From the NCBI GenBank assembly GCA_050943315.1, contig JBMNOY010000006.1, positions 1 through 62,599 of the forward strand: 62,599 nt of DNA. Reading direction: 5' to 3'. The notes beneath the pieces were generated by a model that did no database searches, was not told the origin of the DNA, and saw only the letters and a program-made list of their open reading frames with translations. Origin of the DNA: JBDKUD01 sp050943315. Its GTDB lineage: Bacteria; Bacillota; Syntrophomonadia; Syntrophomonadales; Syntrophomonadaceae. Both the position numbers and the translations under genes were made by a program. Positions 1-8,796 of the stretch are shown here, piece after piece (position 1 is the stretch's first letter; every line of letters begins with the position of its first letter).

Positions 1-431
1 GTGCAGCAGCAGTTGTTGTAATGTCTGCTGAAAAAGCTGCCGAACTGGGTTTAAAACCTTTATTTAAAATCGTAAGTTATGCTTCCGGCGGCGTAGATCC
101 CAAGATTATGGGCGTAGGTCCTGTTCCTGCCAGCAAAAAGGCTCTTGAAAAAGCAGGTTTGACTGTTGATGACATGGATCTTATTGAAGCCAATGAAGCT
201 TTTGCCGCTCAATCCATTGCAGTAGCACGTGAAATGGGATGGGCTGACAAGATGGACAAAGTTAATGTTAACGGTGGCGCTATAGCTATTGGTCATCCAA
301 TCGGAGCATCCGGTGCCAGAATTCTGGTAACATTGCTGTATGAAATGATGAAGAGAGAATCAAAATATGGTTTAGCTACTCTGTGCATAGGTGGCGGAAT
401 GGGTACTTCACTAATAGTGGAAAGACTATAA
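1..431 (+). CDS. acetyl-CoA C-acyltransferase (thiolase), 3' part
   Basis: The coding frame runs in from the left edge and stops at 429-431, so only the C-terminal ~143 residues are present. They carry the thiolase signatures NEAFAAQ, GGAIAIGHPIGASG (active-site His) and CIGGGMG (active-site Cys). The nucleophilic Cys of the N-terminal half lies outside the window. The enzyme cleaves 3-ketoacyl-CoA with CoA, or condenses two acetyl-CoA. The acyl-CoA dehydrogenase gene starts 51 bases downstream with no terminator between, so the two are probably co-transcribed as the last genes of a beta-oxidation operon. The family is certain; chain-length preference is not visible, and C4 is inferred from context. 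Confidence 0.95.
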   Translation, partial: AAAVVVMSAEKAAELGLKPLFKIVSYASGGVDPKIMGVGPVPASKKALEKAGLTVDDMDLIEANEAFAAQSIAVAREMGWADKMDKVNVNGGAIAIGHPIGASGARILVTLLYEMMKRESKYGLATLCIGGGMGTSLIVERL

Positions 432-482
432 GACGAAACAATTATTGGTAAGTAAATCAGGTATTATAAGGAGGGATATCTT

Positions 483-2315
483 TTGGCGCATAATGTTTAT
501 CTGTATCAGACGCGCGACATTAAATTCCAGATAAAAGAATGGCTCGACATGGAAAAACTCCTGTCCTGCGATGCTTACAAGGATTATTACGGTATAGACG
601 ACATTGATGGTTTTCTTGATGTTAACTTTAAAATTTGCCGCGATGTTCTTTGCCCGGCCAATAAAGATGCTGATGAAATCGGTATGAAATTTGTCGGTGG
701 TGACACTCAGGCAGTTGTTAGCCCTGATTCCTTCAAGAATGTCTACAATACAGTTTGCGAAGCCGGTCTTGGCCCCCAATTCGCTGATCGTTCAGCAGAA
801 GGCCGTATGCCACTGGCTTGGCAGGCTCCGATACTGGAAATGCAGTCCGGTGCATCCCCTGGAATTGTAATGTTCTGGTGTCTGACTGCCGGTGCAACTA
901 CCGTTATACAGAACAATGCCTCCGAAGAGCTGAAACAACGCTTCTTACCCAAGATGTTCTCTGGCGAATGGGGTGGCACCATGTGTCTGACCGAACCAGG
1001 TGCAGGTTCCGAAGTCGGCGCAGTTTCAACCAAATGCTTCCCCACAGAGACTCCTGGTCTGTGGAAGGTTAAAGGTCAGAAATGCTTTATCACCTCTGGT
1101 GATCATGACCTGGCTGAGAATATTATCCATCTGGTATTGGCTAAAGGGCCAGATGCAAAACCAGGCACAGCCGGTATTAACTGCTTAATCGTTCCGAAAT
1201 TCTGGGTTAACGAAGATGGCTCCATAGGTGATTGGAACGATGTAACCTCTACCGGTATCGAGCATAAGATGGGTATTCATGGATCATCTACATTGTCACT
1301 TTCCTTTGGTGAAAATGATAACTGCTATGGCTGGATGATCGGCGATGGACCGGTAGACGGCCGTGGCAAAGGAATGGCTCAGATGTTCCAGATGATGAAT
1401 GAAGAACGGTTAAATACCGGAACCTTCGCATTGGGCTGCATCGGTTCAGCTTATTATGCATCTCTGGATTATTGCAAAATCCGTAAACAAAGCCCCAAAT
1501 TCAATGATCCTAAAGGCCCCAGTGTCCGGATCATCGAACACGAAGATGTCCGTCGCATGCTAATGTTCCAGAAAGCCATTTTAGAAGCTTGCCGGGCATT
1601 GCTCTACAGCACTTACTTCTATCAGGATCTTTCCCACGATGCTTCCGATGCTGCAGAGAGGGAATTCTATGATGATTTGACCATGATTCAAATCCCGCTG
1701 TGCAAAGCCTATGTATCCGATATGGCATGGGTCAGCACCGAGCAGGCCATTCAGAGCCTAGGCGGTTATGGCTTCATCGAAGAATATGCCCCGGCAGAGA
1801 TGGCACGGGACTGCAAGATTTATTCCCTGTGGGAAGGAACCAACTTCATTCAGGCCCAAGACTTCAATGGCCGTAAGTCCACCATGAAGGGTGGCGAACC
1901 AATGAAGAAATGGGTAGCTCAGATAGGCGATTTTATAGCTAATAAAAAGGATCCTGCATTTGCCGCTGAATTTGCAATGTTGGAAGATGCCTTCGCATCT
2001 TACAATGAGATTCTAACTTTAAAGGAAACCTGGAGAGCTGAAAAACCTGAACTAGTTCAGCTGTTTTCAACCCGTATGCTGCATGCTGCTGCAATGATGG
2101 TTTGCGGTAAATTAATACTCGACCAGGCATTACTGGCAGCTGCTAAGCTAGCTGAATTGGGCGATGACCACTTTGATGCCAACTTCTATAAGGGCAAAAT
2201 CGCCACTGCCAAATTCTATGTTATGAATGTTGTTCCTGGTATCTTCGGAACCTTGAAAGCTATGAAAGTTGCCGATACCAGCGCTATCGACTGCCCAGAA
2301 GAAGCATTCATGTAA
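483..2315 (+). CDS. acyl-CoA dehydrogenase, long (610 aa) type
   Basis: FAD flavoprotein that desaturates acyl-CoA at C2-C3 and passes electrons to ETF. TTG start at 483 behind a strong AAGGAGGG site. At 610 residues it is ~200 longer than classical short-chain dehydrogenases; it belongs to the long group with an extra N-terminal helix region and a C-terminal extension (the group that includes DmdC-like enzymes). The MCLTEPGAGS motif near residue 165 contacts flavin and substrate. WEGTNFIQAQD near residue 450 carries the likely catalytic base, Glu451. From memory, the dehydrogenase next to thiolase in the Syntrophomonas wolfei butyrate cluster is of this size. Substrate (butyryl-CoA) is inferred from the neighbouring thiolase and CoA-transferase. 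Confidence 0.95.
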   Translation: MAHNVYLYQTRDIKFQIKEWLDMEKLLSCDAYKDYYGIDDIDGFLDVNFKICRDVLCPANKDADEIGMKFVGGDTQAVVSPDSFKNVYNTVCEAGLGPQFADRSAEGRMPLAWQAPILEMQSGASPGIVMFWCLTAGATTVIQNNASEELKQRFLPKMFSGEWGGTMCLTEPGAGSEVGAVSTKCFPTETPGLWKVKGQKCFITSGDHDLAENIIHLVLAKGPDAKPGTAGINCLIVPKFWVNEDGSIGDWNDVTSTGIEHKMGIHGSSTLSLSFGENDNCYGWMIGDGPVDGRGKGMAQMFQMMNEERLNTGTFALGCIGSAYYASLDYCKIRKQSPKFNDPKGPSVRIIEHEDVRRMLMFQKAILEACRALLYSTYFYQDLSHDASDAAEREFYDDLTMIQIPLCKAYVSDMAWVSTEQAIQSLGGYGFIEEYAPAEMARDCKIYSLWEGTNFIQAQDFNGRKSTMKGGEPMKKWVAQIGDFIANKKDPAFAAEFAMLEDAFASYNEILTLKETWRAEKPELVQLFSTRMLHAAAMMVCGKLILDQALLAAAKLAELGDDHFDANFYKGKIATAKFYVMNVVPGIFGTLKAMKVADTSAIDCPEEAFM

Positions 2316-2383
2316 TCATGTAGTGTGTCCCAAATACGGATCCATAAACCATAAGCAACTAATAAAAATCTCCAACACTAAAA

Positions 2384-2410
2384 TAGAGGAGCTCATCCCG
2401 AGCTCCTCTA
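2384..2410 (+). terminator. hairpin after acyl-CoA dehydrogenase gene
   Basis: Perfect 11-bp stem (TAGAGGAGCTC / GAGCTCCTCTA) with a 5-base loop, 69 bases after the stop codon. An AT-rich tract follows, not a clean T run, so it may act as an mRNA 3' stabiliser rather than a full terminator. Confidence 0.6.
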
Positions 2411-2471
2411 TAATAAAATAATAATTATTCTGGGATAACGGATTCCCGTGGATTTTGGGTATAAATGCAAA

Positions 2472-2500
2472 AAAAACTGTCTGCCAGCGAGGCAGTTTTT
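2472..2500 (+). terminator. rho-independent terminator
   Basis: AAAAACTG pairs with CAGTTTTT around a 13-base loop that can itself fold (CTGCC/GGCAG). A tract before and T tract after make it usable in both directions. It is the second hairpin after the beta-oxidation operon. Confidence 0.7.
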
Positions 2501-2835
2501 ATAGGCCCGGGGGGATTGGGTGGAGTACGCTTTCGGACTTAAGCGGTGACGATGAACGTTTAGTATCTTTGCACGGCGCAAGTATTATCTGAGGGAATGT
2601 TATAAACTTGGATATTAAAGCTTTATCATAATAAGCTGGAAGCAACCCTACGGGGGGAACAGGTTATGATATTATTCGGAGTATTACCAGATTTATAAAA
2701 AAAACCGGACTTGTTAAATGGTCAAGAGCTATAAGAATTTATCCTTACGCCTTTCTTCCATACATCCAGCTAAGCCTTCACAAATTTATAGAGAACTAAT
2801 ACCAAAAAGTGGGTAAGGAGAGAGGAAAAGATATT
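2501..2835. other. gene-free stretch before the CoA-transferase gene
   Basis: No convincing gene. One frame stays open from 2635 to a stop at about 2791 (~52 codons, rich in basic and aromatic residues) with no start codon or ribosome site. It could be a gene fossil or chance; I do not recognise it. I looked for a -24/-12 (GG-N10-GC) promoter and found none, and no convincing sigma-A promoter either. Confidence 0.5.
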
Positions 2836-2851
2836 AAAAGGAGGGGAAATA

Positions 2852-4186
2852 TTGAGTCTTTCGAATCTATATAAGAGCAAATTAATATCCGCTGCTGATG
2901 CAGCTAAATTGGTTAAATCCGGAGACTGGGTTGATTACGGTTGGTGTTGTGGTCATGCCTATGCATTTGATAAAGCTCTTGCAGAAAGAGCAGAGGAACT
3001 GACCGATGTTAAGGTTAGAGGCGGCGTTACGATGTGGATGCCGGCAATATTCCAGATCGATAATCCGGGAGCTCATTTTACTTGGAACTCCTGGCATTGT
3101 TCCGGCGTTGATCGTAAGATTAATGATATGGGCTGTGGCTATTATGCTCCTATACGCTATTCTGAAGTGCCCAGATATTATCGTGAAAACGTAGATCCTG
3201 TGGATGTAGCCGTTTGCCAGGTGGCACCCATGGATAAGGCCGGCTTTTTTAATTTTGGTGTATCACCCTCTCACCAAATGGCCACCTTCGATGTAGCAAA
3301 GATTAAGATCGTTGAAGTCAATGAAAATATGCCCCGCTGTCTGGGCGGTAGCGAGGCCGATATACATGTGTCCCAAGTTGACTATATAATTGAAGGACCT
3401 AACCCGAAAATGCCTGAGTTGGGTTCTGCAGCACCTAATGATGTGGACAAAAAGGTAGCCGAATTAATTGTTGAAGAAATTCCCAATGGTGCCTGTTTAC
3501 AGTTAGGCATCGGCGGTATGCCAAATGCAGTTGGTACAATGATCGCGGAGTCAGACCTTAAAGATCTAGGTGTTCATACCGAAATGTATGTAGATGCTTT
3601 CGTAGATATTGCTGCCAAAGGCAAAATTAACGGATCCAAGAAATCTATTGATAAAGGTCGCCAGGCATTTGCATTTGGTGCTGGGTCGCAAAAACTATAT
3701 GATTATGTAAATGATAATCCTGAAATTATGGCCGCGACTGTTGATTATACCAATGACCCCAGAGTAGTGGGCTTAATTGATAACTTTATATCAATTAACA
3801 ATGCAGTAGAAGTTGATTTATATGGTCAGGTTAGCGCAGAATCTTCTGGAATTAAACAAATTAGCGGTACTGGCGGACAGTTGGATTTTGTTATGGGAGC
3901 CTATTACTCTAAAGGCGGAAAGAGCATTATTTGTATATCTTCTACCTTTGGAAAACCAGGAGCCATAAAGTCCCGCATTGTTCCAACATTAGCCCCGGGG
4001 ACCATTGCTACTGACCCCCGCACCACTACACATTATGTTGTTACCGAATATGGTAAAGTATGCTTGAAAGGTATGAGCACGTGGCAAAGAGCCGAGGCTT
4101 TAATATCAATTGCGCATCCAGATTTCCGTGACGAACTTATTAAAGATGCCGAGAAAATGAGAATCTGGCGGAGAAGTAATAAGTAA
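2852..4186 (+). CDS. acetate/acyl-CoA CoA-transferase (Cat1/AbfT family)
   Basis: Moves CoA between acyl-CoA and acetate, activating butyrate or releasing acetate in a syntrophic oxidiser. TTG start at 2852 behind AAAGGAGGGG. At 444 residues it has the length of butyryl-CoA or 4-hydroxybutyrate CoA-transferases. GIGGMPNAV (about 219-227) is the oxyanion/CoA loop. The Glu of VHTEM (Glu244) aligns by position with the catalytic glutamate of the AbfT group. A glycine-rich GTGGQLDF motif lies in the C-terminal domain. It has its own transcription unit, with two hairpins upstream and a strong terminator downstream. Acetyl-CoA hydrolase is the alternative name for this fold; the neighbours favour transferase. 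Confidence 0.92.
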   Translation: MSLSNLYKSKLISAADAAKLVKSGDWVDYGWCCGHAYAFDKALAERAEELTDVKVRGGVTMWMPAIFQIDNPGAHFTWNSWHCSGVDRKINDMGCGYYAPIRYSEVPRYYRENVDPVDVAVCQVAPMDKAGFFNFGVSPSHQMATFDVAKIKIVEVNENMPRCLGGSEADIHVSQVDYIIEGPNPKMPELGSAAPNDVDKKVAELIVEEIPNGACLQLGIGGMPNAVGTMIAESDLKDLGVHTEMYVDAFVDIAAKGKINGSKKSIDKGRQAFAFGAGSQKLYDYVNDNPEIMAATVDYTNDPRVVGLIDNFISINNAVEVDLYGQVSAESSGIKQISGTGGQLDFVMGAYYSKGGKSIICISSTFGKPGAIKSRIVPTLAPGTIATDPRTTTHYVVTEYGKVCLKGMSTWQRAEALISIAHPDFRDELIKDAEKMRIWRRSNK

Positions 4187-4305
4187 GCTACATAGTAACT
4201 TACATACTAACAATTAACCTTCTTTATTTTTTACAAGTGGGGAAGTATAGTTCGGTCAGAAGGATATGATAATCGTTTAACGAGTTCAGAAGTATATATT
4301 GTTAT

Positions 4306-4343
4306 AGCGGTAGGTGTCCCCCTACCTACCGCTAAGTTTTTTT
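4306..4343 (+). terminator. rho-independent terminator of the CoA-transferase gene
   Basis: 10-bp perfect stem AGCGGTAGGT / ACCTACCGCT, 8-base loop, followed by AAG and a run of seven T. It sits between the convergent CoA-transferase and sigma-54 activator genes and is oriented for the plus strand. Confidence 0.9.
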
Positions 4344-4351
4344 GCATTGAA

Positions 4352-6400
4352 TTAACGGGTTATTCCATACTTGGCTGCTTTTCTGACTACGGTGGATTGG
4401 TTTACTTGCAGTACTTCAGCAACTTCATAGGTTGATTTATAACGAGCAAAAGCATTTTTTAACAGTTCGCGCTCGGCATTTTCAACAGCATGTCGCATGG
4501 TCACGATTGGGCAACTCGAATCTGGCTCAGGCATAATAGCTTTCTTAACCCATAAGGGCAGATGGGCGGTAGTAATTTCATCGTCAACGGTTGTAACAAC
4601 CAGTCTTTCAATAAGATTTTCGAGTTCCCTCACATTCCCCGGCCAATTATACTCAATAAAAGATACCATTACATTTGATGCCAGACGCTTATTCATATGG
4701 TATTTACGATTAAAGAAATCTAAAAAATATGCGCTTAAGATAGGAATGTCTTCTGGCCGTTCTCTTAGCGGGGGAACGACTATTGGTACTACATTAAGCC
4801 GATAGTACAGATCCTGACGGAATTCTCCCCTTAAGCTCATTTCGTGTAGGTCACGGTTAGTTCCAGCAAATATTCTAAGATCGACTTTGATAGGCTTTAC
4901 TCCGCCAACTCGGGTTATTTCCATATCCTGAATAGCGCGAAGCAGCTTTACCTGTAAAGACAGCGGCATATCACCTATTTCATCAAGAAATAATACTCCT
5001 CCGCTGGCCAGTTCAAAAAGACCTGCCTTACCATTTTTACTGGCCCCGGAGAAAGCCCCCGGATCATACCCAAACAATTCTGACTCTAATAGATTTTCGG
5101 GAATGGCACCGCAATTAATTTTTATAAAAGGCCCATTTTTACGATTACTATTGGTATGTAATAATTCTGCAATCAATTCCTTTCCAACACCGGATTCACC
5201 TTGAATTAGAACGGTGGAATCGACAGCTGCCAACCTGACCACCATATCAACCAAATCCCGCATTTTCTGAGAATGGACTACCATCTGTTTAGAATTTTTG
5301 AGTTTAAGATCCAGCAATTCACCCTGGTAGATTTGACTTGTGTCTTTAGAATGTTCCAGTTTACGCCTTAGTTCATTTAACTCGGTAATATCACGTACAT
5401 TAGTAGCTACCAGAATAATTTTGCCGTCTTTATCAAAAATGGGATTACTGGTAACCAATACAATATTGCCCGCGCCAGTTTTTAGTGTTATTGTTACTCG
5501 TTCGCGTTTCTCCAGGGCCAATAAGGTTGCCGAACGAGAATAAAATCCTTCTCTAACCAGATCAGCCATGTTTTTACCTAAACACTTTGCTGCGGGTATC
5601 CCGGTTATTCGCTCAAATCCTTGGTTAACTCTTAAGGTATTCCCTTCTCCATCAGTCAAATATAATCCATCGTAGGAAGATTCGAATAAGGCATCAAGTT
5701 CCCTATTAAGCTGCTTGGAAAATGTTAGTTCTTTAATAATATTCTCCAGGTCGGATATCTCCTGAAGAACAACTACGGCTCCAATTATTTTATCTTCATC
5801 ATAAATCGGGGTACGATTTGATAGATAGGTTTTTCCGCTTCGCCACATCTTTTGTGCAGATTGAGTTTGGCCGGTTTTAATAACCTCTTCCAGTTTGGTT
5901 ATTCCGCACAACTTTGTTACATTCTGTCCCAGTACTTCCGATGCTTCAAATCCGAAAAAACTTCTCGCAGCTGCATTATAATAAGTAATATCTTCGTTGT
6001 TATCGACACATACAACCGGGTTATACATGGCATCAAAGCAAGCGCGCAGTTCATTATAGTGTTTTTGCAGTGATTGATAGCTAGGCATGGTGCGACCCGG
6101 TTGAGGATTGCCTGAATTGTCTGGTGCAGCATTGCTGGAAGATTCCTGGTGGATATGGTCAGGTTCAATTTTATCAGGATTAGTGGTCATAATGTCTTTA
6201 ATCGAAGTATTGGGAGCAATACCCTTGGTAAATGCATGTAAAAGATGCGCTTGACTGATATAACCCACAGTCATACCGCTGTCATCTGTTACTTTGGCGA
6301 GATCAAGATCATTGTCAATAAAAATTTGAGCTACTTGAGCCGCGGTAAGGTTGGGGGTAATTACCAAGTGAGTAATGGTCATAGCTTCACTGATATTCAC
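4352..6400 (-). CDS. sigma-54-dependent activator with CBS-like and two PAS domains
   Basis: Enhancer-binding protein that opens sigma-54 promoters. GTG at 6400 is preferred: GGAG lies 9 bases upstream, whereas a TTG five codons earlier has no good site. Order: CBS-like region (~1-80), PAS (~115-220), PAS (~235-345), AAA+ domain with GESGVGKE Walker A and GGVLFLDEIGDMP Walker B, and a C-terminal Fis/TyrR-type helix-turn-helix. The sigma-54 contact loop reads GAFSGA instead of GAFTGA. The CBS region looks like little more than one repeat. A -10 TATAAT lies at 6437-6432. Position between beta-oxidation genes and larA suggests control of one of them, but no -24/-12 site was found nearby. Confidence 0.93.
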   Translation of the reverse strand: MNISEAMTITHLVITPNLTAAQVAQIFIDNDLDLAKVTDDSGMTVGYISQAHLLHAFTKGIAPNTSIKDIMTTNPDKIEPDHIHQESSSNAAPDNSGNPQPGRTMPSYQSLQKHYNELRACFDAMYNPVVCVDNNEDITYYNAAARSFFGFEASEVLGQNVTKLCGITKLEEVIKTGQTQSAQKMWRSGKTYLSNRTPIYDEDKIIGAVVVLQEISDLENIIKELTFSKQLNRELDALFESSYDGLYLTDGEGNTLRVNQGFERITGIPAAKCLGKNMADLVREGFYSRSATLLALEKRERVTITLKTGAGNIVLVTSNPIFDKDGKIILVATNVRDITELNELRRKLEHSKDTSQIYQGELLDLKLKNSKQMVVHSQKMRDLVDMVVRLAAVDSTVLIQGESGVGKELIAELLHTNSNRKNGPFIKINCGAIPENLLESELFGYDPGAFSGASKNGKAGLFELASGGVLFLDEIGDMPLSLQVKLLRAIQDMEITRVGGVKPIKVDLRIFAGTNRDLHEMSLRGEFRQDLYYRLNVVPIVVPPLRERPEDIPILSAYFLDFFNRKYHMNKRLASNVMVSFIEYNWPGNVRELENLIERLVVTTVDDEITTAHLPLWVKKAIMPEPDSSCPIVTMRHAVENAERELLKNAFARYKSTYEVAEVLQVNQSTVVRKAAKYGITR

Positions 6401-6551
6401 GGAATCACACTCCAAACCTTATTTTGCATAAATTATAACACACTTATTGGACAACTTCTTACCCCTTTAAACCATAGTTTTATCCAAATGAAAAAATAGG
6501 CTATAATTAAACCTAATAGCTTTACAAGTGACAAAATAAGGTGGTTTTATT

Positions 6552-7817
6552 ATGAAATATCAGCTCGCTTACGGGAGCAATCATTTAACTGTAGATATTC
6601 CCTCTGCTAATATAAAAGGTGTTATTGAACCCCGTAAAATTCCGATTGCAGTTGCTGGGGAAGAATTAGTTGCGAATTCTATAAAAAACCCTATCGGCAG
6701 TCCAACCCTGGCTCAAATAGTAAAGAATAAGGCAGCGAATAATGCTGTCATTGTTGTCAATGATATTACCCGGCCAACTCCCTACGATATTATTCTGCCC
6801 CCATTACTGACTGAACTTGAGCAGGCCGGTATATCTGACGAAAATATAAAACTGGTAGTAGCCACAGGAATTCACCGTCCCCATACTCGAGAAGACAATC
6901 TGGCCGTTTTTGGTCAGGATGTATGTGATAGATATACTATAGAAAATCATAACTGTGATGAGAACTTAAAATCATTGGGGTTTTTGTCCAACGGCATGGA
7001 GCTTAGGATTAACAAAACGGTAGCTGAAGCTGACCTAATTATCACTACCGGTGTTGTTGGCCTGCACTATTTTGCCGGTTATTCTGGTGGCCGAAAATCA
7101 ATCCTGCCGGGGATTGCCGCCCGGGAACTAATTGAGGCCAATCATCAAATGATGACTGATAAGAGGGCTTGTCTGGGTAACTACAAAAATAACCCGGTAA
7201 GCGACATTATGATAGAGGCTGCCAAAATGGCTGGTGTCGACTTTATAACTAATGTAGTTCTAGGCCCTGCCCATGAAGTTGCTCTTGCCGTTTCCGGGGA
7301 TGTATATGAAGCCTGGATGCAGGCGGTAAAATACTGTGAAAAGGTTAACGTAGTGGATATACCGGAGAAGGCTGATATTGTGATTGCCGGGTGTGGTGGA
7401 TATCCCAAAGACATTAATGTTTACCAGGCTCAGAAGGCATTGGATGCAGCCGTACTGGCGCTAAAACCTAAAGGAACAATTATTCTGGGGGCAGAATGCC
7501 GGGAAGGTCTGGGCGAAAAAACCTTTGAAGATTGGATTAGAAAGGCAAAATCTCCGCAAGATATTTTTTCACGGTTTGCAGAAAAGTTCGAATTAGGCGG
7601 GCACAAGGCCTTTGCCATTTGTAGAATTTTAAAGCAGGCCAGTATTATATTGGTCAGCAGTCTGCCTGATGAACAGGTGAAGGGTATGTTCCTCACCCCG
7701 GCCCACAGTCTAGATGAGGCTCTGGCTATGGCCATGCAGGAACACGGCCCGAAGGCTACCATACTGTTTATGCCCGAGGCTTCCAGTTTATCTGTTAACA
7801 TAGGCGGGCAAGAATAA
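6552..7817 (+). CDS. larA: nickel-pincer lactate racemase family protein (LarA)
   Basis: LarA-family (DUF2088) enzyme that epimerises 2-hydroxyacids using a nickel-pincer nucleotide bound to a lysine. The key residues fit: His108 in TGIHRP, His172 in GLHYF, Lys182 in YSGGRKSILPG (cofactor lysine) and His198, matching L. plantarum His108/His174/Lys184/His200. The length of 421 residues is normal. ATG start with a short AAGGTGG site; a TATAAT at 6502-6507 is a plausible -10. No larB or larC is adjacent; a larE homologue is at 39003-39836. LarA homologues differ in substrate (lactate, malate, others), so the substrate is open. Confidence 0.9.
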   Translation: MKYQLAYGSNHLTVDIPSANIKGVIEPRKIPIAVAGEELVANSIKNPIGSPTLAQIVKNKAANNAVIVVNDITRPTPYDIILPPLLTELEQAGISDENIKLVVATGIHRPHTREDNLAVFGQDVCDRYTIENHNCDENLKSLGFLSNGMELRINKTVAEADLIITTGVVGLHYFAGYSGGRKSILPGIAARELIEANHQMMTDKRACLGNYKNNPVSDIMIEAAKMAGVDFITNVVLGPAHEVALAVSGDVYEAWMQAVKYCEKVNVVDIPEKADIVIAGCGGYPKDINVYQAQKALDAAVLALKPKGTIILGAECREGLGEKTFEDWIRKAKSPQDIFSRFAEKFELGGHKAFAICRILKQASIILVSSLPDEQVKGMFLTPAHSLDEALAMAMQEHGPKATILFMPEASSLSVNIGGQE

Positions 7818-7872
7818 AGTCTATTATGATCTAATAAAATAAAGCATACCCTACCAGTTAGGAGGTTTCGGT

Positions 7873-8772
7873 ATGTACCAGGAATTAATTGCTCTTATGC
7901 CCACGGACCGGATTATATTTAACGAGCCGATGCATAAACATACGACCTTTAAAATTGGCGGACCCGTTGACATAATGGTTATGCCCCAATCCGCAGATGA
8001 ACTCCGGCAGATACTAAAAATATGTGCGGATAAAAATATTCCGTTTCTAGTGTTCGGACTGGGAAGTAACATTCTGGTCAGGGATAAAGGATATAAAGGG
8101 TTAGTAATTAAGTTGGGGAATAGTCTTAAGCAAATAAAGGTTTCCGGTAATGAAATATACTGTGAAGCAGGCGTCAGGCTGTCTCAATTAGCACGCAAGG
8201 CAGCCAGCAGCAACTTAAGCGGACTGGAATTTGCCGAAGGAATCCCCGGAAGTCTTGGTGGGGCTATCGTAATGAACGCAGGTGCTTATGATGGAGAAAT
8301 GAAAAATATCGTGTCTTATGTGAAAGCGATGGGACCCCACGGTGAGATTAAGGATTTTGATAGTACCGAATTGGAATTCTCCTATCGGCACAGTGTCTTT
8401 CAAACTAACGGATATATTGTACTATCAGCGGTGTTAAAACTTAATTATGCTAAAGCCGAAGACATCTACAATAAAATGCGTCAATTTGCCCGCCAGCGGC
8501 GGGAAAAGCAACCCCTGGAATATCCCAGTGCGGGCAGCATATTCCGCCGGCCACCAGGATTTTACGTTGGCCCTATGATAGAGCAGATGGGCCTTAAAGG
8601 TTTTCGTATCGGAGGGGCAGAGGTATCAAGCAAACATGCCGGTTTTATTATAAATACTGGTAATGCTACCGCAGATGATGTACTGCAACTGATTAAATAT
8701 ATCCAGGATAAAGCCGTTCAACAATATGGTGTAGAATTACAACCGGAAATAGTCATAATAGGGGAGGAATAG
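7873..8772 (+). CDS. murB: UDP-N-acetylenolpyruvoylglucosamine reductase
   Basis: FAD/NADPH enzyme that makes UDP-MurNAc for peptidoglycan. An AGGAGG site precedes the ATG. The N-terminal FAD-binding part has the GLGSNILV motif. The C-terminal substrate domain has YPSAGSIFRRP (catalytic Ser) and GGAEVSSKHAGFIIN. The length of 299 residues is typical of the type IIb MurB found in Firmicutes. It lies 55 bases after larA and 24 bases before the radical SAM gene. Confidence 0.97.
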   Translation: MYQELIALMPTDRIIFNEPMHKHTTFKIGGPVDIMVMPQSADELRQILKICADKNIPFLVFGLGSNILVRDKGYKGLVIKLGNSLKQIKVSGNEIYCEAGVRLSQLARKAASSNLSGLEFAEGIPGSLGGAIVMNAGAYDGEMKNIVSYVKAMGPHGEIKDFDSTELEFSYRHSVFQTNGYIVLSAVLKLNYAKAEDIYNKMRQFARQRREKQPLEYPSAGSIFRRPPGFYVGPMIEQMGLKGFRIGGAEVSSKHAGFIINTGNATADDVLQLIKYIQDKAVQQYGVELQPEIVIIGEE

Positions 8773-8796
8773 TCCCAAAGTCAGGATAGAAAAAGT

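Noticed and set aside
2635..2793. Open frame with Arg/Lys-rich translation
   Set aside because: No start codon or ribosome site and no recognised motif; kept only as a weak fossil candidate.
2501..2851. Sigma-54 promoter for the CoA-transferase
   Set aside because: No GG-N10-GC pair with acceptable flanks was found.
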